The position numbers and the translations under genes are program-made. Of a stretch of DNA of 64,000 nucleotides, positions 1 to 8,595 are shown piece after piece. The notes beneath the pieces were generated by a model that saw nothing but the letters and a program-made list of their open reading frames with translations, had not been told where the DNA came from and searched no databases. Origin of the DNA: Symbiodinium natans (taxonomy: Eukaryota; Sar; Dinophyceae; Suessiales; Symbiodiniaceae); assembly GCA_905221605.1 (NCBI GenBank), contig CAJNDS010002223.1, positions 410,388 to 474,387 on the forward strand. Reading direction: 5' to 3'. The stretch's first letter is position 1. The number at the start of each line of letters is the position of its first letter.

Positions 1-150
1 GACCAACAAACAACAAACCAACCCAAAACACCAAGCACCCTTTGTTCTCGAGGCGCATGGCCCGATCTTGAGCCAAAAATTGTTCCGGGTTCATTGACCC
101 TTAACCCTTCTACACCAACTCTTCTCTTGAATACAAACTGCAGCTCCGCA
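1..150 (-). repeat. 3' LTR, partial (cut by window edge)
   Basis: Matches 8467-8595 almost base for base. Differences are an extra 19 nt at 38-56 and one extra G in the GGG near 86-90. It starts with TG at 150 immediately after the purine tract. Roughly 68 nt of it should lie beyond the window start. The spliced-leader-like 12-mer is at 67-78. Confidence 0.8.
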
Positions 151-158
151 CTCCCCCT
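151..158 (-). other. Polypurine tract
   Basis: AGGGGGAG on the minus strand directly before the TG of the 3' LTR, the expected place for the plus-strand DNA primer. Just inside it (162-180) lie two copies of the palindrome TCCTAGGA. Confidence 0.7.
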
Positions 159-160
159 GT

Positions 161-527
161 CCTAGGATTTCCTAGGACACAAACTGGAGGTGCAGACCTT
201 TGGCCAAAAACTGCCATTAAGGCAGCAGCCAGCTGCTTGGAATGCAAATTGTGGTTTTACGTCATCCAGGACGAATTTATAGCACATTGGCTAAACACCC
301 TTCACTATAGAGAATCTTTTTTACCACCATGATTCTCTTGTCATTGAAGACTCTTAGCCTTCTTCACCACGAACCGTGGTCTTCGCTACGCGAAAAGCTG
401 TACACTCTCTACTATCAGGGATTTCCATACCCTTAATAGTAACCACCATACTTCCAGCACATTGGCTGTTCCAGCGCACGTGTCTCCAGAAAGAGAAAAA
501 ACCCATTCCCTCATCGATACCATCCAG
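161..527 (-). other. Retroelement 3' untranslated region
   Basis: Between the last open frame and the purine tract. No frame of interest on the minus strand. A short plus-strand ORF at 376-570 has no visible domain and is judged chance. The motif GCACATTGGCT occurs twice (about 282 and 467). Confidence 0.4.
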
Positions 528-728
528 TCATCCCTTCTTTTCCTTCCGATGGCCACCGATACTCAGGTGAAGTCGCAGCAAAACATGCTCCAGGTCCGAC
601 ACTGTAAGAACAGGATCTTGTATGCCCCTCTGAATTGAGGATATCAACCCCTCTCTTTTCGCATCCTCAATAGCTTGGCAGGATTGTCCCAGATCTGCAT
701 TCACAGTGGTAGATGACTGTGCTTCCAC
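528..728 (-). CDS. Retroelement tail frame, continuation after a shift
   Basis: Frame D stops at 748 near GTCGGATGAGAAG. The +1 register is open across that stop (from about 755) and carries on for about 75 codons to 528. The peptide has a normal mixed composition (AIEDAKREGLISSIQRGIQD) and ends in a basic run, so it may be the true C-terminus of D after one more shift. No ATG start. Function unknown. Confidence 0.35.
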   Translation of the reverse strand: MEAQSSTTVNADLGQSCQAIEDAKREGLISSIQRGIQDPVLTVSDLEHVLLRLHLSIGGHRKEKKG

Positions 729-747
729 TTCAGAAGGACGGTTCTTC

Positions 748-3009
748 TCATCCGACGACCACCTCTTCCTTTTTGGGACTTTGACTTTTCTCTTTCATCT
801 TTCCTGAGACGCTTGCCTTGGTGCGCATTCTCGAAGAGGCCTTTTCCCTTCCAGATACCGCCGCATTGGATGCTGATCCACCCTTCTCCATGTTAACCGG
901 CATCTTCTTCGGCTTTGGAACCAGAAGAGTGTATGGATCCTCAATTGCAGCAGTTTTCCTCTTCTTTTTGGCCATCTTCACCTCTTCCTCAACGACAACC
1001 TCCGTCTCTTTGGCAGGATCATCCTTACTGGACTCCCTTTCTAGGGACCTCTTTTTGTCCCTTTTTGGATCTCTCTCCTCTTTCATATTGGCTCGCTGGA
1101 ACCATATCCTCAACTCATCGATCCACTCTTCAACCTCCACCAGTGGAATCTCATGCGACTTCACTATCTCGTGAAGTTCTAATGCAGACAGCATGCCAGT
1201 AGTCCACGAACACCATTCTGCGTCTCTCTGGTCAGTGTCTCCATTGAACTTTATCAGCTTAAACACCGGATCCGCCTCCGCGCGGGCCAAATCAGATTTG
1301 CCATCTGACAGAAAAGAAATTGCCTCCATTAGCAACTCCATCATCCGGGTATCGTCGTCGTACCCCATGAAATCCTCTTCATCTTCATCATACCGTTCCG
1401 GAGAAAGTTCCTTTCCACCACTCCTCCGCGGACCATCCCTTGGGGGCGTCCTTGTAGACCTTGGCCTCTGTTCATTCAGCGGATCACCATGCTCAAAGAC
1501 ACACCTGTCCCCATGACGGCATTTCCCAGACTGAGCAAACTGGATACACCTTACACCAGTTGCATCGTGGGAGAACTTGCAGTCCTCTCCAGCGTAACAG
1601 TGTCTTCCAGTCACATAGTATTTGCACCAATACGATTGCAGCACCACTTCATCATTGGAATGAATAAACTTGCAGTCCTCTCCAAATTTGCAGCGATTGT
1701 TCCCTTTGGCGAACCAATAACAGATACCTTGCCTCCTTTTCGACAAGCGTTCTGCTTCCAGACGATCCATGGAACAATTCCGCCCTACATGGACATTGCC
1801 ATGATCTGAAGGACTACCTTTTTCACCCAAGGTGCTATCAATGTTTGATGCATCAAGAAGAGCTGGAAAACCTGGTCTTGGTCCTATCACCTTCATGATT
1901 GGTTTCCCACCAGCTCCTGAGCCATTCTGAGATGATCCAAAGACATTGAACACTTTCAAGAAGGCCTTTCTAGTGCCGATCTTCCGCACCTTGTTGATTG
2001 GATGTTTCATTGCTCCAACCTTGGATCCAGGTAGATTTGTACGACACAACCTCCTGTAACCAGCTCTATATCCCTTTTTCCAAAGAGCCATAAGAATTCT
2101 AGAGGCAGTAACATTCTCCACCTCTACCCTCTCGGACTGTACCTCACTTTCCGGAACAAGCCCATTCAACCCATCCACATCTGAAGACCTTTCCATCTTT
2201 TTTGACATCACTTCGTCGAGATAATCTTCAGAGATCCAGGGTAAATTCCTCTTAGAGGAAAAATCGTCACCATTGTCCGGTCCTTCACCAGGATACCCCT
2301 TCGTGCTGTCAAAGATCCTACTCGTAGTGCGGTCCTGCGTAGAGAAATCCCAGTTGGGAACAACACGAGAATACACCGACCACAAGAACATTCTGGTGCC
2401 AGCCAATCTTGATGAACCGCTGGATGTCTCCTCTTCTGGAGAAACTTCTGGCGCTTTGCCATCACTTCCAGCATCACCAATTGTCTCGCTTCCTTCATCT
2501 TCAATGGGAATAGGGGATTCATTGATCCCTTGCTCAGATACCGCATCTTGTTGTTCGGGGATCTCCAGCACCATCCCTGAAGGATCCACTTCCTCATCAG
2601 CATCGTCGTCCATTCTTCTCCAGAGAACCTCCAATTGATCAGCACACGTCGCCGCCTGAAGGAACTCCATCATTTGGTCCCTCCCGTGCTGCCAGAGAAA
2701 TTCTGAATTCACCACTATCCCTTGGCCTCCTAGTCTAAGGAATGGAGCAACCAGGTTGGCTACCCTTGCCATAAGTTCCACATGAACTTCCATGCCTGGA
2801 CTGCGACTCCAATCATAGGCTATTGCCTCCATAGCAGTTCCAAACTTTTCAGTATTTCTGAATTCCTTTTCCAGGCCAGGAGAAAGCAGTGCACCCATCA
2901 CCGAAAGAGGATAATTTCCCACCACCGGCAAGCACGGATCTTCATGGAACGAATGATGCAAATCTCCGTAGTGTCCTTGATCTCCTTTCAAAAAGGAGTC
3001 TCCCAGTGT
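748..3009 (-). CDS. Retroelement frame D: three CCCH zinc fingers, basic tail
   Basis: Open from just after a TGA at 3010-3012, with no ATG at the very start (first candidate TTG at 2991), about 750 codons. The N-terminal 140 residues look globular and hydrophobic enough to fold, but I recognise no family. Three tandem CCCH fingers lie near residues 422, 450 and 482, counted from 2991: C-x9-C-x5-C-x3-H, then twice C-x8-C-x5-C-x3-H. These are RNA-binding modules. The tail is Lys/Glu-rich with a nuclear-localisation-like KKKRK. It shares its register with A and B. The finger set resembles that of B, so B and D may be an internal duplication. Confidence 0.65.
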   Translation of the reverse strand, partial: TLGDSFLKGDQGHYGDLHHSFHEDPCLPVVGNYPLSVMGALLSPGLEKEFRNTEKFGTAMEAIAYDWSRSPGMEVHVELMARVANLVAPFLRLGGQGIVVNSEFLWQHGRDQMMEFLQAATCADQLEVLWRRMDDDADEEVDPSGMVLEIPEQQDAVSEQGINESPIPIEDEGSETIGDAGSDGKAPEVSPEEETSSGSSRLAGTRMFLWSVYSRVVPNWDFSTQDRTTSRIFDSTKGYPGEGPDNGDDFSSKRNLPWISEDYLDEVMSKKMERSSDVDGLNGLVPESEVQSERVEVENVTASRILMALWKKGYRAGYRRLCRTNLPGSKVGAMKHPINKVRKIGTRKAFLKVFNVFGSSQNGSGAGGKPIMKVIGPRPGFPALLDASNIDSTLGEKGSPSDHGNVHVGRNCSMDRLEAERLSKRRQGICYWFAKGNNRCKFGEDCKFIHSNDEVVLQSYWCKYYVTGRHCYAGEDCKFSHDATGVRCIQFAQSGKCRHGDRCVFEHGDPLNEQRPRSTRTPPRDGPRRSGGKELSPERYDEDEEDFMGYDDDTRMMELLMEAISFLSDGKSDLARAEADPVFKLIKFNGDTDQRDAEWCSWTTGMLSALELHEIVKSHEIPLVEVEEWIDELRIWFQRANMKEERDPKRDKKRSLERESSKDDPAKETEVVVEEEVKMAKKKRKTAAIEDPYTLLVPKPKKMPVNMEKGGSASNAAVSGREKASSRMRTKASVSGKMKEKSQSPKKEEVVVG

Positions 3010-3322
3010 TCAACTGGGCATTCAGTTCATCCACTTGAACCATTTCAGCACATATTCTCTGAGCTGCAGTCGCTATTGCCGGCCAGATAGCACGATCTGC
3101 CAACCCACGACGCGTAACCCAAACAGTTGTTGCCGACTGAATCAGTGTACCAGGGTCATATGCCATGACCACCAATGCACCATCATCCATTCTCTGATCA
3201 GCATCGTCTTCCAGTGCCAGGTTCAAATCCTGTTCGCTTGCACCTTCAGATGACATGCTAATAACCAAATTTCGATCCATTTTATTGGACCCCTTCTGAT
3301 AGTCCTTTTGCCCCACAGGCAA
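2942..3322 (-). CDS. Retroelement frame C: bridging frame, function unknown
   Basis: A 126-codon stretch with no ATG at its start. It is open further upstream and overlaps the end of frame B in the -1 register. At its 3' end it overlaps frame D, which is entered by a +1 shift around CTCCTTTTTGAAAGG (near 2980-3000). B and D are in the same register, so C looks like a segment between two compensating shifts. It contains an Asp/Glu-rich part and a short hydrophobic segment (GALVVMAYDPGTLIQSATTV). I recognise no family. It could be a natural frameshift product, the result of two indels in one ancestral frame, or sequencing error. Confidence 0.5.
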   Translation of the reverse strand: MPVGQKDYQKGSNKMDRNLVISMSSEGASEQDLNLALEDDADQRMDDGALVVMAYDPGTLIQSATTVWVTRRGLADRAIWPAIATAAQRICAEMVQVDELNAQLNTGRLLFERRSRTLRRFASFVP

Positions 3323-3354
3323 CTTGCCGACAGCAACCTTCCAATAAATCCGAT

Positions 3355-6300
3355 TCAGAAGGCCTTTGGTAGCAGCAATTGCTGATCATCGGCCCCCACT
3401 TCACCGGAAGAACATCCCGGAATCGTACTGCTCCTTCCACCTTCTCCTTCTTTTTGGTCAGTCTCCTCGCCAGGAATTTGTACTGCTCCTTCCAGCGCCG
3501 TCTCCTGTCCAGCCACATCTTGCCCAGGTAGAACTTGAGCGCTTTCAGATACATTCACCTGTCCAGCAACACCTTGCCCAGGTAAAACCTCATCTGTGGA
3601 GCCCACCGCCAGCGAACCAACTATAACTGAGCCATCCCTTGCTCTTTTTTGAGACTGCTCAGTTGGACGAGAAGGTTGTGGTAGCGAAAAAACTTGAGAA
3701 GTCACTTCTTGGCGGGTCTCCCCCCGCGACGCTTTGTCGCGCTTTTCGCCAAGGTGAACCGATTTTTTCTGCCCATCATTGGAGCTTGAAGAACCAGTAC
3801 GTGGAGCATTGCCACGCGTCACAGTTCTTTTTGAATCCCTTTCTTGCAAAAAGATTTCCCGCAGGCGTCGAGCGCTGTTGGTTTCTTCCTCGCTCGAATC
3901 ACCTGAGGAATCAGCATAGGAGACCAGAACCCCTGTCTGATCATCATCGTCCACCAAATCTGCCCACGCTCGGCTGAATGGGTGCGACAAACCACCACGA
4001 GGCTTTACTGGTTCCAGCGGCTTCGGCTTTTCCACCACTTCCGCCGGCTGCGCACGCCGTTGTGAGCGTGAGCGTGGCACCAGTCGCACCTGTTTTTTAT
4101 CCAGCAAGGGCCTTCCCCTTCTAACAGGGTTCGATCTTGACCTACCCACCTTTGTTGGCGGATTCACCGGTGGCATTCCAACTCCCACCAATCGCAACTT
4201 CTGCACGCACAACGGGGACCTCTGTGCCAGCGTCCAAGCGTCATGGTACTTGCCTGTGTCGAAAATCTCTCGATAAGACCCTCGTGGCATTTCCTTTGTA
4301 CCAGGACCTTCAGCTTCACGCACTTGAGAGATAGTTCTCACCCCACCTCTTCCAGCGTCACGGCTTCCAGAAGATTGTTGCACACGTACTGCTGCGTTGG
4401 TAGAAACAGCCATACCCGGCGACATTGGCCGGTAATGGACACCACCCACCAATTGCAGAATTTTGCAGGCCGTCACCTTGTTAACCCCTTTTTCCATCAA
4501 GTCCTCCACAAAGATGTACTCTTGTAGCTCTTGGACCGTGGTCACACCAAGCTTGATCATCACCTCACTTACGTGGGGCGTATACACCCACAAGTGTTGG
4601 TTGCGAGCCATCCAATTTTCTATTGGCTCTTCTGGATTCTGAAGACGTACAGTGGTAGTCTCTGCCACCGAATCCTTGTGTACATCTCCATCTGTTCCAT
4701 CCAGCGTATCAACCTCACCTGTTTTCTTTGACACATTGGTCATTTGCAACGCTTGTGGTGCTGAGGACGATGAAGATTCAGCTCCCCCACTCGCAGGTGG
4801 CTGAAAAGTGCTCCTGTCCGAAATCTCCAATCCTCTCTCTCTTTCAAACCGGACCTGATTGGCCACATGTACCAAGTGTTTCAGGTGCGCCAGCCGCTCA
4901 TCTGACATCTCGTCGTGGGAAAATCTGCAGGAATTGAACCGCTTATGGCAATGTCCTCTGAGGTAATAATCGAAACAGCAATGGTGGAACCCCGCGTCCC
5001 TTAGTGCCTTCCTGGAAGCATTGTCCCAAGCTTTGCCGGGTTCCCAAGTCCCTTCCAATGCTATGTCATCGTCGTGAAGATACCTGCATGTAGTCCCATA
5101 TTTACAACCACCTTGATTGTAATACAGACACAGCCGACTTTTTGGCTCACCCAACGTAGGTTCACCCTTTGATGCACCTTTACCAAAGTTGTACTTGGCC
5201 TGGAAGGCTGAATCCTCCCGCTCCTGCTGTGCCTCATCCACTGTGCCTTCCTCTGTAGGAGGGTCACCAATGTTCCCATCCTCATCTCCAGCTTTTTGGT
5301 TATTCTTTGGCTCAGTTGGTCCACCTCCTGGCCAACCTTCACCATACCGACGATGTTCATAGGAACACTCATCTCCATTGCGACACCTTCCCTGATTGAA
5401 GAACTTGCACAGCTTGCTGTATCCAGGTGACACAGTCTTTGGAGTCATGTGAGCCTTTTTGTACTGATCAGGATCCATATAGGCTTCCATTGGCCTGTTT
5501 TCCCTCTTACTCATCACTTCGATTGCACCATCAAGCTCCTGCAGAAATCGCCTGGTATCCAACCACAGCTCGTTCCAAAGCTCATCTTTCCCTTGGCTTA
5601 GCAACATTGCCACCGTTTCACCCACGACTGGTCCACTAAATCTCCTCTTCTTGCGTGCCAGTTCGTAGAGCGCGTTGTGGTACTGCTTCCGGGAAAAGGT
5701 GATTGTTTTTTCCAAACCTGCACATTCTGTCCCATCGGGCTTCCAACCATCACTTTGCAAGATGCTGTATGCACGCCGAGCCTTAGTGTTCAGGAATGTA
5801 TGATCTGCGACACACTCCATAGTCTCGTCAATTGGACGCCTCAGCAACATCCCAGTGATTTTGCCCACATAGGCCTTATCTATTGTTTCATCTTCCAGGA
5901 GATTTCGATAGATCTTTTCTCCATAGAGCTGCCTCTGCTCAGCTTCCTCTTGTTCCTTAGAGGATATTTTTGGATCGGCAAACCACTCACGGGACTGCCG
6001 TTCTTCCGACTTCCAGTCCCATTGACCGTCGGAACCTTGGTACCATTGACCAGTCTGCCATGAGCCTGTCCACCATGTACCCCAGCCGCTGTCTTTCCAT
6101 TTGCGCAGCGCCGAAGAGGAGTCCTCCTCATCCTCCTCCTCCAAAACCAGGAAGGTATCCAAGATCACGGTACCATCATCATCCACTCTTTCCACTGTTC
6201 CATTGACCGTGTCACCAATTTTGAAAGCATGTGTATCTTTCCCTTCCGCAGGAATCAACACGTCTATATCGCCATGGTCCAAAAAAGCTCCATGTACATT

Positions 6301-6900
6301 GATGCAGCGCACTAGACCATTGATCCGATCTCCCTTTTGGTAGAAATGCTTCCCAGGTGTATCCAAGGCTCCCTCTTTGGGCACTTTCTTCGTTGGTTCT
6401 TCAGAAACCGGAATTGTTTCTTCGGCTCCCGGAACGTCCCTTGGTTCCACCTTGGGGGCAAACTTCTTGTCCTGCTCCACGAGTCCCACAAGCTCATCCA
6501 CCTTGTGCTCCTGGAGGTCAGAACCATCCTCTTTTCCAGCCAATGGCTTTGCCTCATCCGTTACAGCTCGCTCGGTGTCGACTTCCGGCAAGCATTCAGA
6601 TGGCAACACTTCTCCCTTCCTGGGAGTGGACCCACCATTGGAGTCCTTTTTCAAACCTTCTGCAGCAGGCAAATTTTCTTCCACTACAGGGTTATTGGAT
6701 TGGTCATCCGCGGTAGGCATATTTTCTTCCACCGCAGGCTCCTTTGGCTCCATGGTTTCCAAAAGAGAATCACCACTGTCGTTGACCGCAGCTGCCACAT
6801 TGGCTCCGGTGTAGCCTTCGCCATTTCGTTCCTCGCTGCTAACTTCAGGCTGCGCCAGTGCGTCCACCTGTGAACCTCCATCATCAGCTGCTACGGAGAC
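3355..6900 (-). CDS. Retroelement frame B: S1-like domain and three CCCH zinc fingers
   Basis: Open from the codon after frame A's TAG for 1181 codons. The first non-ATG start candidate is a GTG at 6867 and no ATG lies near the start, which fits translation by readthrough from A. Counting from the GTG, residues about 174-240 look like an S1/OB-fold RNA-binding domain (GDRINGLVRCINVHGAFLD, then VNGTVERVDDDGTVILD). Three CCCH fingers follow: near 485 (C-x7-C-x5-C-x3-H), near 579 (same spacing) and near 627 (C-x8-C-x6-C-x3-H). The C-terminal third is basic and Ser/Arg-rich, then acidic. Together this suggests an RNA-binding, nucleocapsid-like role. No polymerase or integrase motif was seen. It ends at TGA, overlapping frame C in the -1 register. 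Confidence 0.7.
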   Translation of the reverse strand, partial: VSVAADDGGSQVDALAQPEVSSEERNGEGYTGANVAAAVNDSGDSLLETMEPKEPAVEENMPTADDQSNNPVVEENLPAAEGLKKDSNGGSTPRKGEVLPSECLPEVDTERAVTDEAKPLAGKEDGSDLQEHKVDELVGLVEQDKKFAPKVEPRDVPGAEETIPVSEEPTKKVPKEGALDTPGKHFYQKGDRINGLVRCINVHGAFLDHGDIDVLIPAEGKDTHAFKIGDTVNGTVERVDDDGTVILDTFLVLEEEDEEDSSSALRKWKDSGWGTWWTGSWQTGQWYQGSDGQWDWKSEERQSREWFADPKISSKEQEEAEQRQLYGEKIYRNLLEDETIDKAYVGKITGMLLRRPIDETMECVADHTFLNTKARRAYSILQSDGWKPDGTECAGLEKTITFSRKQYHNALYELARKKRRFSGPVVGETVAMLLSQGKDELWNELWLDTRRFLQELDGAIEVMSKRENRPMEAYMDPDQYKKAHMTPKTVSPGYSKLCKFFNQGRCRNGDECSYEHRRYGEGWPGGGPTEPKNNQKAGDEDGNIGDPPTEEGTVDEAQQEREDSAFQAKYNFGKGASKGEPTLGEPKSRLCLYYNQGGCKYGTTCRYLHDDDIALEGTWEPGKAWDNASRKALRDAGFHHCCFDYYLRGHCHKRFNSCRFSHDEMSDERLAHLKHLVHVANQVRFERERGLEISDRSTFQPPASGGAESSSSSAPQALQMTNVSKKTGEVDTLDGTDGDVHKDSVAETTTVRLQNPEEPIENWMARNQHLWVYTPHVSEVMIKLGVTTVQELQEYIFVEDLMEKGVNKVTACKILQLVGGVHYRPMSPGMAVSTNAAVRVQQSSGSRDAGRGGVRTISQVREAEGPGTKEMPRGSYREIFDTGKYHDAWTLAQRSPLCVQKLRLVGVGMPPVNPPTKVGRSRSNPVRRGRPLLDKKQVRLVPRSRSQRRAQPAEVVEKPKPLEPVKPRGGLSHPFSRAWADLVDDDDQTGVLVSYADSSGDSSEEETNSARRLREIFLQERDSKRTVTRGNAPRTGSSSSNDGQKKSVHLGEKRDKASRGETRQEVTSQVFSLPQPSRPTEQSQKRARDGSVIVGSLAVGSTDEVLPGQGVAGQVNVSESAQVLPGQDVAGQETALEGAVQIPGEETDQKEGEGGRSSTIPGCSSGEVGADDQQLLLPKAF

Positions 6901-8331
6901 CTACGCCCCATTGTTGCAGTCATCCGCGGAACGTGACACCATATGCGCCTCAACCCGTGCTTTTTCTGCACTCCAGGTACTATCTGGCACATTGACCCGC
7001 GCTTCATTGGCGCTCCAGGCCTCATCTTCCCGATCAACCGTGTCTCCAGCAGTTTCAGAAGTTATGGCAGAACTCTTGGCACCAGACGAAGAGACCTCCT
7101 CAGTCGTAACGCACGATTTTTTCCCTCCGTCATCCAAATTTCCAGGACCACTTCCCAGAACGACAGGTACCACATCCACCACTCGCTCTTCTGCAGCCGA
7201 CACAGCTCCAAACTCCGCATTGGGCATTTTTTCTCCTGGATCCACAGATTTCACCGCTGCGTCACCCTCAGAAAGCGCTTTGCTTCTTTTCTGATCCAGG
7301 TGTCCTCCAGCCATGTTCTTTTGGATCCCAGAAATTCTGTCCTCCCTCGTGGAACCCGAGGTCTCAGCAGCGTTACTACCCCTAAGACCGCTATCCCCGA
7401 CAGTAGAGGAAAAATCCTTTTCTATCAAACTATCGACACTACCCTGCAAGGCCCTGATGGACTCAGATGACGGAGTCGACGTTGTAGAACCCAGTTCCGG
7501 CAGTGGGACAGAAACCTTGTTCTTCCCTTTTTCCTTAACCGAAACAGTAGCCCGTCCATCTGCCATCGCCTCTCCAGCAGTGTTGATGAACCCATCTGGG
7601 CATTCCCATTGAGCCCTCTGAGTAGCAATGTTGTAGTAGTACGGTCGACCGTCTTGAAAATGCATCTCCCATTCAGAATCGACCATAGGAGCTTCGCTTC
7701 CCTTCAGGAAGGAATCTGCTTCCAGCCGCAATTGCTCCAGTTGAGCGTTCTCTTGCTCACGCTCCTCCTGAATAACGGCCTCCAGCTCCAAAATCTCCTC
7801 TGGATGCATCTCCCTCACTTCCTGTGGCTCCTGTACCTTTTTTCCAGCTGAACCACTTGAAGAACGAAGGTCACCACCGTCCATACTGCCTGGCCCATCA
7901 GAAATCTTGTTCTTTACCTTCTCCAATAGAGCCACCTCACCACTCAGTTCAGTCTGCGTTTCTTGACTGACCATACTTGAAGACGAAGACGACGCCGTAG
8001 TAAAGCCGTGCTTCAGCATCACGCGCAACACCGTCGCTTCCAGCTCTACATCCATACAGCCAGTTTCATCCCAGTTCCTTTTTTCACCAGGCTTTGGCGA
8101 TACAGAAACAGCACGTCCTTCAGCTTCAACATTGCTAACCATATCCACATTGGGATTCATACCCACATTGGGGCCTTCTGCAACCAAGGCTTCTTCCAGA
8201 TGTTCTTCAGCGCCAGGCATTACCTCTTCCAGCACCGCCCTTTCACCCAGAGACTCAGCTGCACCATTTCCAGCTCCACCATTCTGACCACCATCCGAAG
8301 AAGGCTGGAGCCATCGCTTGGGAGAAGGCAT
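6901..8331 (-). CDS. Retroelement frame A: gag-like protein with WW domain
   Basis: First frame of the element, 476 codons from the first ATG, 53 nt after the primer site. The frame is open a little further up to a GTG at 8364. The protein is acidic, Ser/Glu/Gly-rich and mostly low complexity. One folded domain is visible around residues 217-247: a WW domain with first Trp in SEWEMHFQ, the YYYN aromatic core, second Trp 21 residues on, then Pro two residues later (WECP). WW domains bind proline-rich peptides. A coiled-coil-like Glu/Gln stretch precedes it (EAVIQEEREQENAQLEQLRL). The frame ends in a single TAG, and frame B continues in the same register with no other stop. No capsid fold is recognisable by eye. 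Confidence 0.7.
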   Translation of the reverse strand: MPSPKRWLQPSSDGGQNGGAGNGAAESLGERAVLEEVMPGAEEHLEEALVAEGPNVGMNPNVDMVSNVEAEGRAVSVSPKPGEKRNWDETGCMDVELEATVLRVMLKHGFTTASSSSSSMVSQETQTELSGEVALLEKVKNKISDGPGSMDGGDLRSSSGSAGKKVQEPQEVREMHPEEILELEAVIQEEREQENAQLEQLRLEADSFLKGSEAPMVDSEWEMHFQDGRPYYYNIATQRAQWECPDGFINTAGEAMADGRATVSVKEKGKNKVSVPLPELGSTTSTPSSESIRALQGSVDSLIEKDFSSTVGDSGLRGSNAAETSGSTREDRISGIQKNMAGGHLDQKRSKALSEGDAAVKSVDPGEKMPNAEFGAVSAAEERVVDVVPVVLGSGPGNLDDGGKKSCVTTEEVSSSGAKSSAITSETAGDTVDREDEAWSANEARVNVPDSTWSAEKARVEAHMVSRSADDCNNGA

Positions 8332-8383
8332 TGCTTCTTGATCCCAAAAACCTTGAGAGAACACCCGACCGCAGGGGGCCTAA

Positions 8384-8398
8384 GTTGGGCTCATAACC
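8384..8398 (-). other. Primer binding site, initiator-tRNA-Met half-tRNA type
   Basis: Minus strand reads GGTTATGAGCCCAAC right after the LTR. Its complement, GTTGGGCTCATAACC, has the form of a tRNA-Met anticodon arm: GGG stem, CTCATAA loop with CAT anticodon, CC stem. Drosophila copia primes from the anticodon region of a cleaved initiator tRNA-Met through a very similar GGTTATGGGCCC site. This places the element nearer copia than gypsy. Confidence 0.65.
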
Positions 8399-8595
8399 TA
8401 CGGGGGGCAACCGAAGGAGGACAGGGAACAAAACAGTCAACCCCAACAGAAGCCCTTGATCCCCTGGACCAACAAACAACAAACCAACCCAAAACACCAA
8501 GCAATGGCCCGATCTTGAGCCAAAAATTGTTCCGGTTCATTGACCCTTAACCCTTCTACACCAACTCTTCTCTTGAATACAAACTGCAGCTCCGC
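8399..8595 (-). repeat. 5' LTR
   Basis: About 197 bp, bounded by TG at its outer (right) end and by the primer site at its inner end. It ends in TA rather than the usual CA, so the inner border may be off by a base or two. The part that can be compared with the left copy (8467-8595) differs by one base and one 19-nt indel. It contains the 12-nt TTTTGGCTCAAG (minus strand, 8514-8525). Its outer end joins directly onto TTTAGGG-type repeat. Confidence 0.75.

Larger units (their letters stand above)
1..8595 (-). mobile_element. LTR retrotransposon, copia-like ends, no visible pol
   Basis: Two copies of one sequence lie at 1-150 and 8467-8595 in direct orientation. Read on the minus strand, each copy begins TGCGGAGCTG. 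A copia-type primer site lies just inside the 5' LTR, and a purine tract (AGGGGGAG) lies directly before the 3' LTR's TG. This is the full end structure of an LTR retrotransposon. The 8.2 kb interior is filled by long minus-strand frames with WW, S1-like and CCCH zinc-finger domains, which I read as gag-like or accessory. I find no aspartic protease, integrase HHCC/DDE, reverse transcriptase (YxDD) or RNase H motif, so the element would need enzymes supplied in trans. The 3' LTR runs off the window, so the target duplication cannot be checked. Family assignment is inference from the primer site only. Confidence 0.8.

Noticed and set aside
818-6873. Plus-strand ORFs opposite the retroelement frames (up to 178 codons)
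   Set aside because: Shadows of the minus-strand frames, which carry the recognisable domains.
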